DNA of 64,000 nt from NCBI RefSeq assembly GCF_030936135.1, contig NC_082618.1, positions 8,095,034 through 8,159,033 on the forward strand, written 5' to 3'. This document shows positions 51,201 through 63,916 of the stretch, one piece after another. The first letter of the stretch is position 1. The number at the start of each line of letters is the position of its first letter. The position numbers were made by a program, and so were the translations under genes. This DNA is from Gavia stellata. Its lineage: Eukaryota; Chordata; Aves; Gaviiformes; Gaviidae. Below the pieces are notes generated by a model that did not search any database, was not told where the DNA came from, and was given only the letters and a program-made list of their open reading frames with translations.

Positions 51201-54200
51201 ATCTGAAGTCTACCAGTATCTTCCCATTACCTTCCATACACAAATTAAACAGTTTGGTTATTGGATTGTCAAAAGCTGTAGTGCAAGGATAAGATATACC
51301 CCATATCACTGAGCATTCCCGTTCCAGCCTCCATAGGGGATTCTGTCAACTTTGTCCTCCTGCCTTTGGGACAAAGACACCCTGTCTGTCAAGAACTGTG
51401 AGCATCCATCACTTATGGCCATCTCCCAAAAAATGCAATTGCCTCTACAGTTGAACTTGCAACCACAGTGTCAAATTTACCCAGTGACATTTCCTGCTTC
51501 TCCATTCAATGTTTACATTCGATTTATTTAAACGTAAATCACATTTAAGTGAAGAATGTTTGCCTTCCAGCAATGCAGTGCTGTAACTCAGTGATACACA
51601 GGCTGTTTGCAGGCTTGTTTCATGCATGTCCTGATGAAGGACACACAGCACATCTCCTTTACCCCTTCCACCTCCTTATTTCTATGTTCAGCTTTCTGTT
51701 ACTGCAACTATAAATTACTTTACCTTTATTACCACGGTCTTCACCCCAGGAGTTTTCCACTCTCCATTTTTCAAATGCCTCTTCTTGTCCATCCTGCAAC
51801 AAAACAAGTGATGGCTATTCAGTAGTGAAGGACCATGTGAGTTCATAGCTGCCAACCCTTCTAAATCCAGCACCAGCAAACCAGAGCTCCACTCCCAAAA
51901 GTCTACAGACATTGGCAAGTTTCAGACAATGGTTTCTCGCTAATGGTTGGAGAAATGTAATTTTCTGAAATACTTGTCTATCTGCTTACATAAACCATGA
52001 GGAAATGTGGTCAAAAAGAGAGCCTGCGATACATTTAACCAGAAAACTTAAACTGAACTAAATTCAAGTTTGGACTTAACTGACTGACAGAATTTAACCA
52101 GCCTTCCCTATCACTTGTCAGGACACGGGGGCCTTCTGAAACGCAGAATGCACAACTTGCCTGAACAAGGAATCGGAAGAAAGGAACAAGGGCAATGAAG
52201 CAACTCTAGTAATTTAGAACAGTATTAGTAAGAGCAAGTGCAAACACTTGAAGAATCTAGCTGAAGGATACAGGTCCAGGTCTGGTGCTTTGAAAGATAT
52301 ACAAGGCTTCTAACGAGCATGAAGTACATTTGATTTCATGTTCAGAAGCATGCCGCATCCTAGCCTGCATTGAGTATATCTGAAGTCTGGTTCAAATCTA
52401 CCAAGTACATAAAGCACTGAAAACAGCTTCATAGGCTTGCCACGCCACCAAGTGCACTGTTGCTTCCTTCAAGCAGCCTCTCATGGGGAAACAGCAAGTC
52501 CCTTGAGGAACCAAAGAACAGTTATTCTTTTGCTACCATGTTTTTTTTAATGCAAAAAACTAACCTGGAAAACACCCCACAAATCCATTTTTAATATTCA
52601 AAGGAATATTGTTGTATTGCTTCTATTCTCACTTAAAAATATAGGACAGTCCTTAAAATGAGGCACTTGAGAGCTACCAGACTGAGGATAAGTCAACTCT
52701 TGATTATATCAGACAGAAACTGGGACAAACGCATTCATGTACATTAAGTTTTTAACCAAAAGGTGCATTTAATCCACAATTTTTTATGTTGTAAAATCAT
52801 AATAGGATTTTTTAAATCTTTAAAGCCTTTTTATGAAGTGGGTAAATCCAGAGTACTACATTTTACAACCCAGTTTATCAAAGCTCCTTTAGATTAAGTT
52901 AACATTTAATATAAGACAACATGTTCAAACAAAAAGTAGAAACAACTTAGTCCATTTTGAATGTGGAAAAGCCTCTAACTGCTTAACTTGTTCTAAGATA
53001 ATTTCTCTTAAACTATCTTTTGATTTTAGAGATACCATCCATCATATACTGATCTTATACACATCCTTTTCTTAAAGAAATCAGGTCACATTTGATCACA
53101 TTTTATGCAACTATACATTTAGGCATCCAGAAGTATGAATTTAAAAATACAGACCATACACTATAGCTGGCAATGAAGTGCAGCCAGTAACTGGGTACAA
53201 TAAGTACAAATATACACACTTCAGTTGTGAATAGATAAATAGGTTTTGAACACTAGAAAAGTAACTAATTTTTTTAAAGCTGTGTTCATGCACTCTGGTA
53301 CACAAAATAAAAGTATTAAGAGCTCAGAATGCAGAACACAACAGGGAAAATTATACTGGGTTGTAAAAAGTAACTCAGAAAAATTCTTATGACTCAGCAG
53401 TCCCATCTCAAGTCCCCAAACTCCAGAGCTCAAACAAACTTTTTCAGTTATATGCAAGCTGTTATTTCTCAAGCCAAGGTCATGTTGGACAGGAAGAGAT
53501 CACTTCAAAGAAACTTTAATAATGACAACTTCTGGAAATAAATGGAAAACATCAACATTGCAGATAACCCTGAGTTGTAAATTTTCACATGGTTCTTTTT
53601 ACTTCATATATGCTTTGTTATACTGCCAGGAGCAGATTTAGTGGTGGATTCATCTCAGCCTACTGTCTGCCACAGAGCTATTTCGGACACCATTTTCCTT
53701 CCCTAATTATGAGTAGGTCAGAGAGGTCACATGCCAGTGAGTTGCAGGAGGTTACGATTGCTGCAAAGTGCCTCCTACTGGCATTTTAACAGAAGGAGCC
53801 TCATGCTGCAACATGTAAATTGGACTGACCCATGGAATGGGATAGGGTAGGAAATACTTGCTGTCATACTAGATTTCTTGCTCAGCAAGAAATCATCACA
53901 ATCTGTATTTAAAAATCAGTTAACATAGGTTTTCTGGTATCTTAAAAATAGAAGCTGACTTTCTTTTCCCTTTCTCCAATAAAAGTTTGTGGGCAGAAGG
54001 AAAGAAGCCCTTGACTTGTCCAAAATTATTCCTTCCTTGTTAAATATTTATAGTTCTGAACACTCAGACACAAACAACACAGGGAGAACAGACAACCTAG
54101 GCCTTGTGCACCAGTGTGTTGTGGCACACATGCTGAACTCTAGCAGGACAGCTTACATACTGTGAATGAGGCCAGAACACATAAACGAGCTCCCAGAATA

Positions 54201-57200
54201 TTCAAATACATCTGCGCAAGCATCAGAACTTCTGGAGGCGGACTCTACCTTCTCAGTGACAGCTGTCAGGACCATGGCATGGGTCATCATCGAATCTCCA
54301 AAGATTAATCGTTCTGCTTTGTTCATGTTCTTGACGGAGACACGAAACACCAGCTCATGATTAAATCTATTAGAAAGCCACATAAGCAATATCAAAAAGG
54401 ATGCAGGGAGGATATTCACTAGCAATCCAGAGAATCAGTAGACTCCCCTTAGGAGTTTTTCTCACCAGATACTAGACAATCCAAATGAGTGCATATTTAA
54501 AGGATTAAGATTTTAGCTAACAGGTGGAAAAAACCCATTTCTGGTGCTGCTGAATTACTTAAATATATTCTTTTTGGGTATACAATCCAAAGTATGGACA
54601 AATTAGTTTCTTAAGCAGCCAAAGCACTGTTTATGTCCTAGCCAGGTATCCCAAACTGTATTCTGTTTTGGTTTCCTACTTACATATTCATGTCATTGAT
54701 TCCCAGCTTGCCATAGAAGTGCTTTGCAACATCGCAGCCAAACCACACAGCCTACAAATGGAAAGAAGAGTCATGCGTAGGCCATGGCCCAGCGAGTTTT
54801 ACATTACAAGAGTTGCACCATGCCATCCATGAAGAGAAACCAAACAAACCTCGCCATCCTTAATAGACGCTGCAGCTAATTTTTTCAAGACATCAACAGG
54901 CTGGTTGTTATAGAGCGTTTTCCTCCCTCCTACCATGTTGCCCAGGTACTCCACTGTATACAGCCTGTTGTACGGGTTCTGAGGTCGAGGATCATTCACT
55001 AGACAAATCTGCCAAAAAACAAGATGTCATAAATTAAGGTGCAACTTAACTGAAACCTTTGAGAAGTGAATCTAGGTGGATTTCAGCAAATTGCTTTTGT
55101 CCCAGCTAGCTGTCTGTCCCATTAGCAAACAAGCTGCTTGGCTGACATACCAAGTTTAAGTTTTGTTTGTTTGTTTTTTGTTTTATAAGTTCACCTCATA
55201 ACTGTGGCATAGCAGCTTTGCATGTTATTCCTGCTCTCTAATGGCTGTCTTACAGCATTTTATGACCGATTAGATCATTACATGTTTTATCATTACAAAA
55301 TCATCACGGAAGTGCAACGCGAGATCACAGCTAATTGAAAGGAAGAGCAGAAGCAGGAGAATGGCGAGAATAAATATAGGGCCACCTTTGACTTGTGGGA
55401 GCAGTACCCATCCAATATGGTGCAGCTACAGGGGTAGACAGTACACTTGCAACAGTGGAAAATAAGTGACTTAGCAGCAAAAAAAGCTCTTGGGAAGCTA
55501 CTGCCTTTCAGCATCCCCAACCTTGTCCTCCATGTTGAAGTAAGGCTTCACATGCTCATTGTAGAACTGGACTGGTGTCACAGGGCCATATTTGTGGTAG
55601 TTCTTCTCCTTATCCCTGAACTCCCAGCAGAAGGTCTCCGGAGGGCTGCCCAGGCAAGTACTCACTATTCTGAATACCTGCCCAGAGAAGCAAACAGCTG
55701 TGAACTTGCTGAAACATGCAGGTCTGCCTCTCCTACCACAGCAATGCCATTGATGAACGGATTTCTCCACATGAGAACCGACTGGAGAAATCCACCTTTG
55801 AAGAATATGAATAAACATACACACATGAATTATTTGCATTCAGCTCTGGAAAGCTAGGTGTTTCAACAGTTCAAAAATCAACCTGAAAAGCCACCGAAAA
55901 TCAACAGCATTTCTCTCCATTCTTACACTCCACATTCTCAGGCAAACTATCAGGCAAAACAGAAGCTTAAGGTTGAACACATAAGTTCCAGGTTATCCTA
56001 GGAATGCAGCAGCCAAATGCAAAAGCCAATACATTGCCCAGTCTCATTCCAGTATTTCATATCCAACAAGATACTTTCCCAGTGGAAGAGAAACTTTATC
56101 AAACTGATTCTAGAAAGGCTTAAGCATTCAGCACCACCTGTTCCACCAGGCAGTTTGCCCCATACAGAGACAAACCAGCCCTCCTAACATGCATACAGCA
56201 AAGCATTTTATCCCAGTATTTCCCCTGTACTAATCACTTTTTTCCTGTAATGTTCATCTGTATTTCAAAGATGGGCCTTTGCTTCTTTTCAAAAGCGTAG
56301 AATAATCTTCTTGTCTGTTTTAATACATTTAACAATGTCTCAGTCTAGGGTTAAGCTGGCAGGTTATGTAATTTAATTCAAGATCCCTGCCTGCTGACTG
56401 TAACATCCTTTGCAGCTGGCAGCTTTCTACTGATTTTTAGCACAAAAAGTTGACCAGATTTCAAGTCATCAGCCTCCCTATAAATCAGAATATGAAACAG
56501 CACTTAAGAATCACCACTGTACTTTCTCACATGGCTTATCATAAAATGTGCTAACTCGTAGGCAGTGTAACCAGATGACTGTCTTTAGGGATATTTAACA
56601 GGACCTGCCAGAGGTACTATGGGGACAGAGAATTCAATCCTGTTTAATCAGATTTGAATCTGTTTTACTTCAGCTGACACTGGTCTACTTCAGCGCTGTC
56701 CATGTCCTGAGCATGAGGTAAATCTTTTCCTTGCAAGGAAATGACAGGTTATTTAAAATAAGAGAAGGGGGAGTCAAATCTCAACTGCACCTTCTGCACT
56801 AGGATCCAATGCCTGGGGTTTGTGTCAGCTTTCCCAGGCTGTCAGTCTTCAGACTTTCCTCTCACCAACCTTTCACAGGAGAGGAGATGGAATACCTTTC
56901 CCAGAGCTGACTTACTCTTTCTGAAGCTAGTTGAGATGATTTATATGGATCCTAAGGCTCCATAAGAGCTAGCTTTGTGCTAGCGTGCACTTTGTGCTGA
57001 CGGCAAAAGGAGTGCAATGTTCATGCTAAGTAACACTATTTGGCTGTGCACAAAATACAAATAAAGGTGTTCTTGCTCCAAGCAATTTAAGAAAACAAGT
57101 GAAGAGATTAATTATGGGTTGAAACAAGGGTGTGGGCTTAATGTTTTTACTGGAGGAACTCACACATTTATTTCTCAATAAATACGTTAAAGAGCAAATG

Positions 57201-60200
57201 TAAATCCCTAAGCTACGACAAATATTTAATTTTGCACAGACTGCACAAAAGGTAGCATTTGCTGTGGATACACCCACATTACCTCAGATAACCCCAAGTA
57301 GAGAGAGACGAGGTTATGAAAACAAAATAAGCAAAAAAGCCTAAAAGGAGAGCAATGAGCAACTGGGCTCCATCCAGAGGAAGGAAAATGATGGAGACAG
57401 AAGTCTCAGTCAGAGGCAGTGGAGCCTGGGAATAGCCTCCCTCAATTGTTTTGCCACCACACCCATCATAGGCCATCTCTTAGTATCTCACAAGCTTCCT
57501 CTATCAATGAATAAAGTAAGGAGACATTTAAACTAAAAGGTGACTTAGTTCTAGTTGTCACTAGAGTGAAGTAAGATAAGACAAAGATAGTGGCTTGTGC
57601 TAAAAAACAACATGAGTGAGGAGGGGAAAAGAAGGACACTCCTGATAAGGAAGAGTCTACGAAGGAGAACAGTAAAAGAAGAAAAATTCAATCACATGCA
57701 CTGCACTGATTTCAACTACTGACCTGCTGTGCACTGGTTTGATAAGAAGAATGTTTATATAGTTCTGGAGTGAATATTTAATCTGGTGTTCCAGTACAAC
57801 TACCCCATTTTAGCTAGAGCGCTGCCTCCCAGCATGAGCGAACCAAGATTTGTTATGCAAATAAAAATTCACAGAACAAAACCAAGTTCTGCTTTGCCAC
57901 GTATAAAAATAAATGCAATGCCACTTATATACATGTAAACACATGACATTAAAGAGTGGTCTCAAACCTTTAAAACTAAGTGCTTTTCAAGTATACAAGG
58001 CAGGTGCAATTGCACATTTCAACTACAATGTTTATTGAAAGTAAGTCCACTTAAGTTGCAAACCACTATTACCGCTGCAAGAGGAAATACTGTGTTAACT
58101 TCAGAGAATTAAGCACAACCTTTTTACAGAACAGACAAATTGCAATCAGTTAATGAGCCTTTAATGCTGGTTCCAGGATCCCTTGTCAGAGGGCAAGAGG
58201 CTCTAAACAAATGAAGAGACATTTTGCAGTGAACTGTATGTCATTGCCCTAAAAATGAACATCTCTAGGAAGCTTTTGATGTCTGCTCCAAGGGCTTTTG
58301 GACACACACGCTGGAAGTAAGTTATATTAATTCACTTTTGAACTAAGTGCTGATTGGTAAGATACTGGGGTTGGCTCAAAGCACAGAATTACAGTTGATC
58401 TTAAGGCATATGTTACCTTTCATAAAAGTTTTAGTTTCAATAATATAACCCAAGGAACACAAGTAAGTTTTTTTTTAAGTAATGTGAAAATAAGATAAAA
58501 AAGCTACAGGTTTTTACACAAAGTGCAAAGATGAAATTCCAAAAACCAAACCAACGCATTAATCAATACTTGCATATCAGTGGAACCACCTGAAGCTTTA
58601 CAGAATATCCCAGGGTAGGTTTGGCCTAACACTGGTGTTTACTGGATTGCAGAAAAACTAATACACATAACCAAAACATTTGATTTCTTGAGTCATCTAA
58701 AGACAGACATTGAAACTACGGGGTCACTTTGCATTGGATGTTTGAGAAACAAATGACCTGTACTTTTTTAAAATGCACCCACTTGGTCAAACTAAAACAG
58801 TCTCAACTTTTAAAATTGCTTTTGGCTATTTAAGAATCAAGTATGAGGACTACTAAGAAAAATTACATGTGTCACTGTTATATTCAGTGTGAACAGACGG
58901 AGGGCCAGCCACCACACGCTGCATACTACAGACTTGCTGATTGATTTGATTTTGAGTTAATTCACACAGCCAGAAACAGATGCTGTGATTCCTTCCTCTG
59001 CTGCCACCAGTATCAGAACACGGCTGGATTCAGCCTCATGTTCAGCTCACATTTTTTCCATAATGCACAGGACTCCCTTTTGTTGTTCTTTTCTGCTCTC
59101 TTGTGGGGAATCTCTGCAACAACACTTGTGCTGTAAGATTTTACATTCAAAGCCATCAAAATGCAATTTTCAACCTGCCTCTTTCCTACTATTTATAAAA
59201 GCCTGGTAGGCCACTATTTTGAGATATCTTAAGATACAAAATGCTGCTTTCCTACAGAAAGGGGCAGACGTCTCCTTAACATGACATAGTTCTGAAATCT
59301 ATAAATTCAAGATATTTATCTGGAAGTATTACAAAAATTCGGAATGAGATGAACAACAAGCCACTTCAAGAAAATTCCACTTGAATACCTCCAAGCACGT
59401 TGCCATACATAACATTCCTAGTCAGGCAAACAAAAGGCACTTGTTTTGGCTGATCCAACAGCTATAGAACAAGAGCAAGCAAGAATTCTCATCCATTCTA
59501 GCCTCACGTTCCAAGAAGGTTCATGTCACACAACTATACTTACCTCTTCTATCATAGTGTCCATTGCAGCACAAAGTTCTCCTTTATTTGTTCCACTTTC
59601 CACCATATTTCTTAGCCGCAAACAGTATTCTCTCATCTGTTTAAAGAGGAAGTCATTTTATTATAAGTGTATGAAAGGTGCCACCTAATCAGGTTTTAGG
59701 ACTTCCTATCTGGTTGTTTCAAGCACCTACTTTACTCTTCATAACATGTTTTCAAAATGAAAATCCCTTTCAGAAGGCTTTGTTAGATATTGATTCTTTA
59801 AAAAAGAAACCAAGATAATTGAATTAGTTAAAAGATCACAAAAAAATTCAGAAATTAACAAATAGTTGCCAGTCAATTACTGTTTTCCAACCACTGATTT
59901 GAAGCTTACAGCCATTAGCTCTTCTTAAGGCATGATTTCTCTCAGTTCAGTAACTGATGATGCAACATCCATATGCATCACCACCTCTGTGACTCACAGA
60001 GAACAGACTGTCTTCATACTGTAAAATTTCTTTTGCAATTCTAATGCATAATTGATCTCCTGGTTGATAAAAAGAATGGAGTATTTCCCCACTGCATGCA
60101 GAATTGCAGTAAGAGCACACGCTTCCCATTACTGTCACCATCCATAAGGCCAAGAACAGTGAGGGGGGCTCCCACAAGACCAGCTGGTTTGCAGTGTTCA

Positions 60201-63200
60201 AGACTAGAATAACATTAACACCATTCATCATGTCTAAGCTCACTTCAGCAAGTATTTTACATTTTTATGGGGATTTCAGCAGACAATTTCCCCTGAGCAT
60301 GCAGCACATGAACAGGGAAAAAAAAATAAAAGCCCACTGTAAAAAATTCTTAACTGCATTTTTATCTAACTGCCTACACCAGGATCTTCCCAGAATAATT
60401 CATTTCTGTAGAGTTCAGGGAGCATGCTTACACCTTCTTTCAGACAAAGCTGCACACTTCTATACTGAAAGCTGATTTTTAAGATTCAGTGTTTTGAAAA
60501 TACTTTTATCTTTTCCCTGATATTTTGCAGTAATCTCTAGAAACCTTGGCATACTGGTAGATGAAATAGTGAGGGGGCAGGAAAAAAGTCACCTAGATGC
60601 CAAGGGCTAGTTTTGCAGAAACAGACTTAATCAGCCACACATGAAGAATTAACTTCTTGGAAATTTGAGGATTAGCAACAATTGCAACTAAAATCATGTG
60701 AGGTGCTTTCAAGCTACTGAAGCCTGGCAATGGCCATCTTCCATAAACACACTCTCCTGCTCTGTGTTTCAAGATTAAGACCAGACTTTGCTGGGACTCT
60801 AAGCTGCTTTTTGAACAAAAGCAAGTTAAGTTACTGAGAGGCACTTAATACTTTGGTCAACACAGAGAAATGAAGGTAGCTAGGACCACCTGGAGCAGGG
60901 TCATTCCCATCCCCTCCCCTTCTTTAATTGTATCATCTAAATCAATTTTACCTTATGATTCAAGATCTCATTCATCCTTCTAGTAGCCTCTGTGGTATGA
61001 GACTCCGGGAAGTATTTTTTGGGGACAACACCATACTTTTCTAAAAGCAAGTAATAAAACTATGGGTTAACAATGTTCTTTTCCATACAGCAGATGCTAG
61101 CGCTTCTGCTTATACCCATGTAAAAGCCAAACACAGTTAGGTTTTGTGCAGCGATAAGGGAAAGTCTCTTATTTAAATGTTACAAGTATTCAAGTTTACA
61201 TTTTAATTTGTGACTGAATCTTGACCTCTGATCTGTTTTCCACAGGGATCTCAAAAGGTGGAATCCCTGAATGGCTCAGTATCATTTAATTCAACACTTA
61301 AAAGTTCTAAACTAATAAAGCTTTAAGAAGCTCTTATCACCAGAAAAAAATGATTACTTGAAAATTAAGCTCCTGAAATGTCTTCTAAACAACTGAGCCT
61401 CTTATGAATTATTCCATGTACTTTATCTACAGTTAAGTGACTAACTTCCCAGTCTCCTTTCCTCCTCAACATTTATAAAACACCAGCAACAGCTCACTTG
61501 CTTCCTACATTATGGTACCAACCAAAGATCACACCATACAAAGCTCTGGATGTGACAGCAGCATCCAAAATCTTCTCTGTTATACCTATTTTTATATATT
61601 CTTATATATTTTATATATATGTCTATATTGTTACAAATATTTCTATTTGGATGGGAAAAAAGTAACCTCCAGGCTTCAAAGAAACAAATTCCCTTTGTGA
61701 TTCTAAACTTACATTATTGGCTTGTTGATTTACAAAGGCATCACATTGTTTCACAATACAAATGAAAACAAATGCTAGTGTAATTCAGACATGGAGAAGT
61801 ATCTCCTTAATCAGTGTAAGGAGGATCCCACTTAAACTGGATCTTTGTAAGACCAGCATTGCCACATTCCACATCATTTCCCTCTCACTGATCTTTATAC
61901 CATCTTTCTTCAGGCTGCAACTATGTAAGTAGTTTTGCTTCTGCCTTGGAGACACACCCTGGTCTAGCAATGTTTTTTTCTTTACCAAGTGCCCTAAAAA
62001 TTGTATGCATGGATATAAACAAACAATGTCGAGTTGATGACTGAAGTAAAAGGGGATTGAACCTTTTTACTAAATGGAAAGTCTGGGATATCTAATTACT
62101 TCTGTTAATCTTCTGAGCTTCTATTATCATCAGCAATATGCAAGAGTGAAGATCCTAGACAAGATTTAAGCCTAATATTTATACGCTGGCATGAAAAAGG
62201 TCTTTGATTAAAAAAAGGTAGTGGCCAATGGCATCATGCTGTTAGCAAACTCCCAGGTCTCAAACTCAGTTCCTTCTTCTATTTCATTCCTCATCTTTCA
62301 AACCCAAGTGCAATTTCAGGAAGGGCTCCTAATGACCAGTTCTCTTACCAATAATGTTAACCAACATATCCCACTGTCCACCATCATTCGTGGGGTTGGA
62401 GAGCAGGAACTGTATCAGTCTTCCTTCCACAGGCTCCTTTTTCTGAGCTGTTTCCACAAAGGCATTTAGAAAGTAGTAACAACGTTCGACCTGGAATGGA
62501 CAGACAGGAAAACCAGATATTTTAAGTGTGACATTGTGCATTAATTCATTCCTGAGTATTCAGTTCTTCAGAAGTCCTAACTAGATGAAGCTACCGTCTG
62601 CTCCTCAGCTGAAGTCCTTATTTTCCCCTCTATCATTCCAGGGCTTATCCTATAAACTTATTTCTGTCACAGACCAAATATTTAGGAGTAAGTTAGCACA
62701 GAGCTTGAGAGTAAGGGAACAGGAAGTGTGAAACAGAAGTTATGCAATGAAGCCTGGCCCAAACTAGTACTAGATTTTCTCGATTTCCCTTAGGGGAACA
62801 AAAGCAGGCACACAGCTTGCAGATCAGTAGGTCACAAGCACAACCGAAAGCTCAACAGAAAGTTACAGTCATGTTTCCATGAGCCTCCTACAAGTAACTT
62901 TTGAAATACGCGCAACACCTGAAAGACAACTTTTACTATTCCAAAACACTAACATCTTGACAACTAACTTCTCAAGCTGAAAGTCCCACTTTGCTCAACT
63001 GACATTTAAAAAACATAATTAAAGAACTTTTGAAGTTTCTTCTCATGTACATTTTCCACCTGGATTGTTAAGATGGTCCAGCCTAAAAGAAACTCTGTCC
63101 CAGTGCTAACACCTGATTGCATAAGCTGTCCTAGCACAACCTGTGACCTGTACTACTGTACCTTATCCCAGAAAAAGAGATACGACTGGCTGAATTCGAA

Positions 63201-63916
63201 CTCTTCAATGTTGTATTTCTTCATGAAAGGAAGACGCATTGCATTGAGGCAGGAAAAGATCCAACATCTCCCTGAGAGATCAAAGGAACAAGAATTAAAC
63301 TACAATGTTTAAGAGCTGCGTAAGGCTTAGGCTTTTTTTTAAACACAAGATTCACAACACCGTCCCGCCTCAAGCCTTTGGCCCACTGTTCTGGCTTGGA
63401 TCGTAAAATACCACAAAGCTCATGGAAGCTCAGAAATCTTTTACTGCAGATGGAAGTCTCTCAACTGATTTTATCTCATACTGTACGGAAGAGAAAATAG
63501 GCAAACGCTGCAAGCCTAAAGGCTGTTATTAACTCAAGAGGATGCTGCAGGGATTCAATTTTGCTCGGAGCCTGACAAAAGGACTTCGGAGGCAGCCATC
63601 GCTCCCCGGAGCACAGCCAGCATGACATCATTCCTCCCCCAAAGGCAGAGCCGCCGCGGGAGCGCACCCCAACACCGCCAGCCCCGACCCCCCCGCCCCG
63701 TGCTGGGGAGCCCCTTACCGGAGTTCTTCTGGTTGGTGACGGGCTTGCCCTCGGCGGGCACGGCGTGCTGGAAGACCTGCACCGTGTCCTGCACCACCTG
63801 CCGCTGCAGGCACACCTCCAGCGGGTCGTTGCACGTCGCCACGTTCTGGGCCAGCAGGAACTGGGGCTCGGCCCGCAGCCGCCGCGTGAAGGCGGCGGCC
63901 TTCTCCGTGCTCAGCC
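45115..63916 (-). CDS. BLMH: BLMH gene, coding exons 2-12 (first exon outside window): bleomycin hydrolase
   Basis: Eleven exons join in phase to 450 residues. With the missing first exon (about five residues, as in human MSSSG) the protein would be 455, the human length. It is a C1-family (papain-like) cytosolic cysteine aminopeptidase that forms a hexameric barrel and inactivates bleomycin; it also cleaves homocysteine thiolactone (family knowledge). With human numbering all three catalytic residues are present: Cys73 in GRCWIFSC, His372 in MMTHAM, and Asn396 in RVENSWGE. The C-terminal segment, which lies in the active-site cleft, reads LPAWDPMGALAK and ends in Lys. The first exon must lie beyond base 64000, because no ATG is found in the 84 bases upstream of exon 2. 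Confidence 0.97.
45267..51723 (-). other. BLMH: BLMH intron 11, no exon or repeat recognised
   Basis: A 6.5-kb intron, the longest of the gene. Several 60- to 107-codon frames occur on both strands but none shows a domain, splice context or conserved motif. A somewhat GC-richer patch (about 49850-50220) could be an unrecognised old repeat. Confidence 0.6.
51724..51793 (-). CDS. BLMH: BLMH exon 11 (catalytic Asn)
   Basis: A 70-base exon between GTTGCAG and GTAAAG. It encodes DGQEEAFEKWRVENSWGEDR, then GNK. Asn396 of ENSWG completes the Cys-His-Asn set. Confidence 0.95.
51794..54248 (-). other. BLMH: BLMH intron 10, no feature recognised
   Basis: A 2.5-kb AT-rich intron without an identifiable exon or transposon. 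Confidence 0.65.
54249..54366 (-). CDS. BLMH: BLMH exon 10 (catalytic His)
   Basis: A 118-base exon between TTTCTAATAG and GTAGAG. It encodes FNHELVFRVSVKNMNKAERL, then IFGDSMMTHAMVLTAVTEK. His372 is present. Arg351 replaces the Gly of human VFGVS. Confidence 0.95.
54684..54751 (-). CDS. BLMH: BLMH exon 9
   Basis: A 68-base exon between CATTTGTAG and GTAAGT. It encodes AVWFGCDVGKHFYGKLGIND, then MN plus AT of an Ile codon. Too short to be seen as an ORF. Confidence 0.94.
54850..55008 (-). CDS. BLMH: BLMH exon 8
   Basis: A 159-base, phase-0 exon between TTTGGCAG and GTTTGT. It encodes ICLVNDPRPQNPYNRLYTVE, YLGNMVGGRKTLYNNQPVDV, then LKKLAAASIKDGE. Confidence 0.96.
55522..55677 (-). CDS. BLMH: BLMH exon 7
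   Basis: A 156-base, phase-0 exon between CTGGGCAG and the unusual donor GTTGGG. It encodes VFRIVSTCLGSPPETFCWEF, RDKEKNYHKYGPVTPVQFYN, then EHVKPYFNMEDK. Confidence 0.95.
55678..59543 (-). other. BLMH: BLMH intron 6, no feature recognised
   Basis: A 3.9-kb intron. No exon, RNA gene or known repeat family was seen. Confidence 0.65.
59544..59636 (-). CDS. BLMH: BLMH exon 6
   Basis: A 93-base, phase-0 exon between TTTAAACAG and GTAAGT. It encodes MREYCLRLRNMVESGTNKGE, then LCAAMDTMIEE. No listed ORF covers it; found by homology and phase. Confidence 0.94.
59637..62348 (-). other. BLMH: BLMH introns 5 and 4 around exon 5
   Basis: Two introns (59637-60951 and 61041-62348). The only structure seen is an AT-rich stretch with repeated TATAT words near 61590-61640. 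Confidence 0.65.
60952..61040 (-). CDS. BLMH: BLMH exon 5
   Basis: An 89-base exon between GCTTTTAG and GTAAAA. It encodes (E)KYGVVPKKYFPESHTTEAT, then RRMNEILNHK. Confidence 0.95.
62349..62490 (-). CDS. BLMH: BLMH exon 4
   Basis: A 142-base exon between CATTCCAG and GTAAGA. It encodes VERCYYFLNAFVETAQKKEP, VEGRLIQFLLSNPTNDGGQW, then DMLVNII plus G of a Glu codon. Confidence 0.96.
63162..63271 (-). CDS. BLMH: BLMH exon 3 (catalytic Cys)
   Basis: A 110-base exon between ATCTCTCAG and GTACAG. It encodes (G)RCWIFSCLNAMRLPFMKKY, then NIEEFEFSQSYLFFWDK. Cys73 of RCWIF is the nucleophile. Confidence 0.96.
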
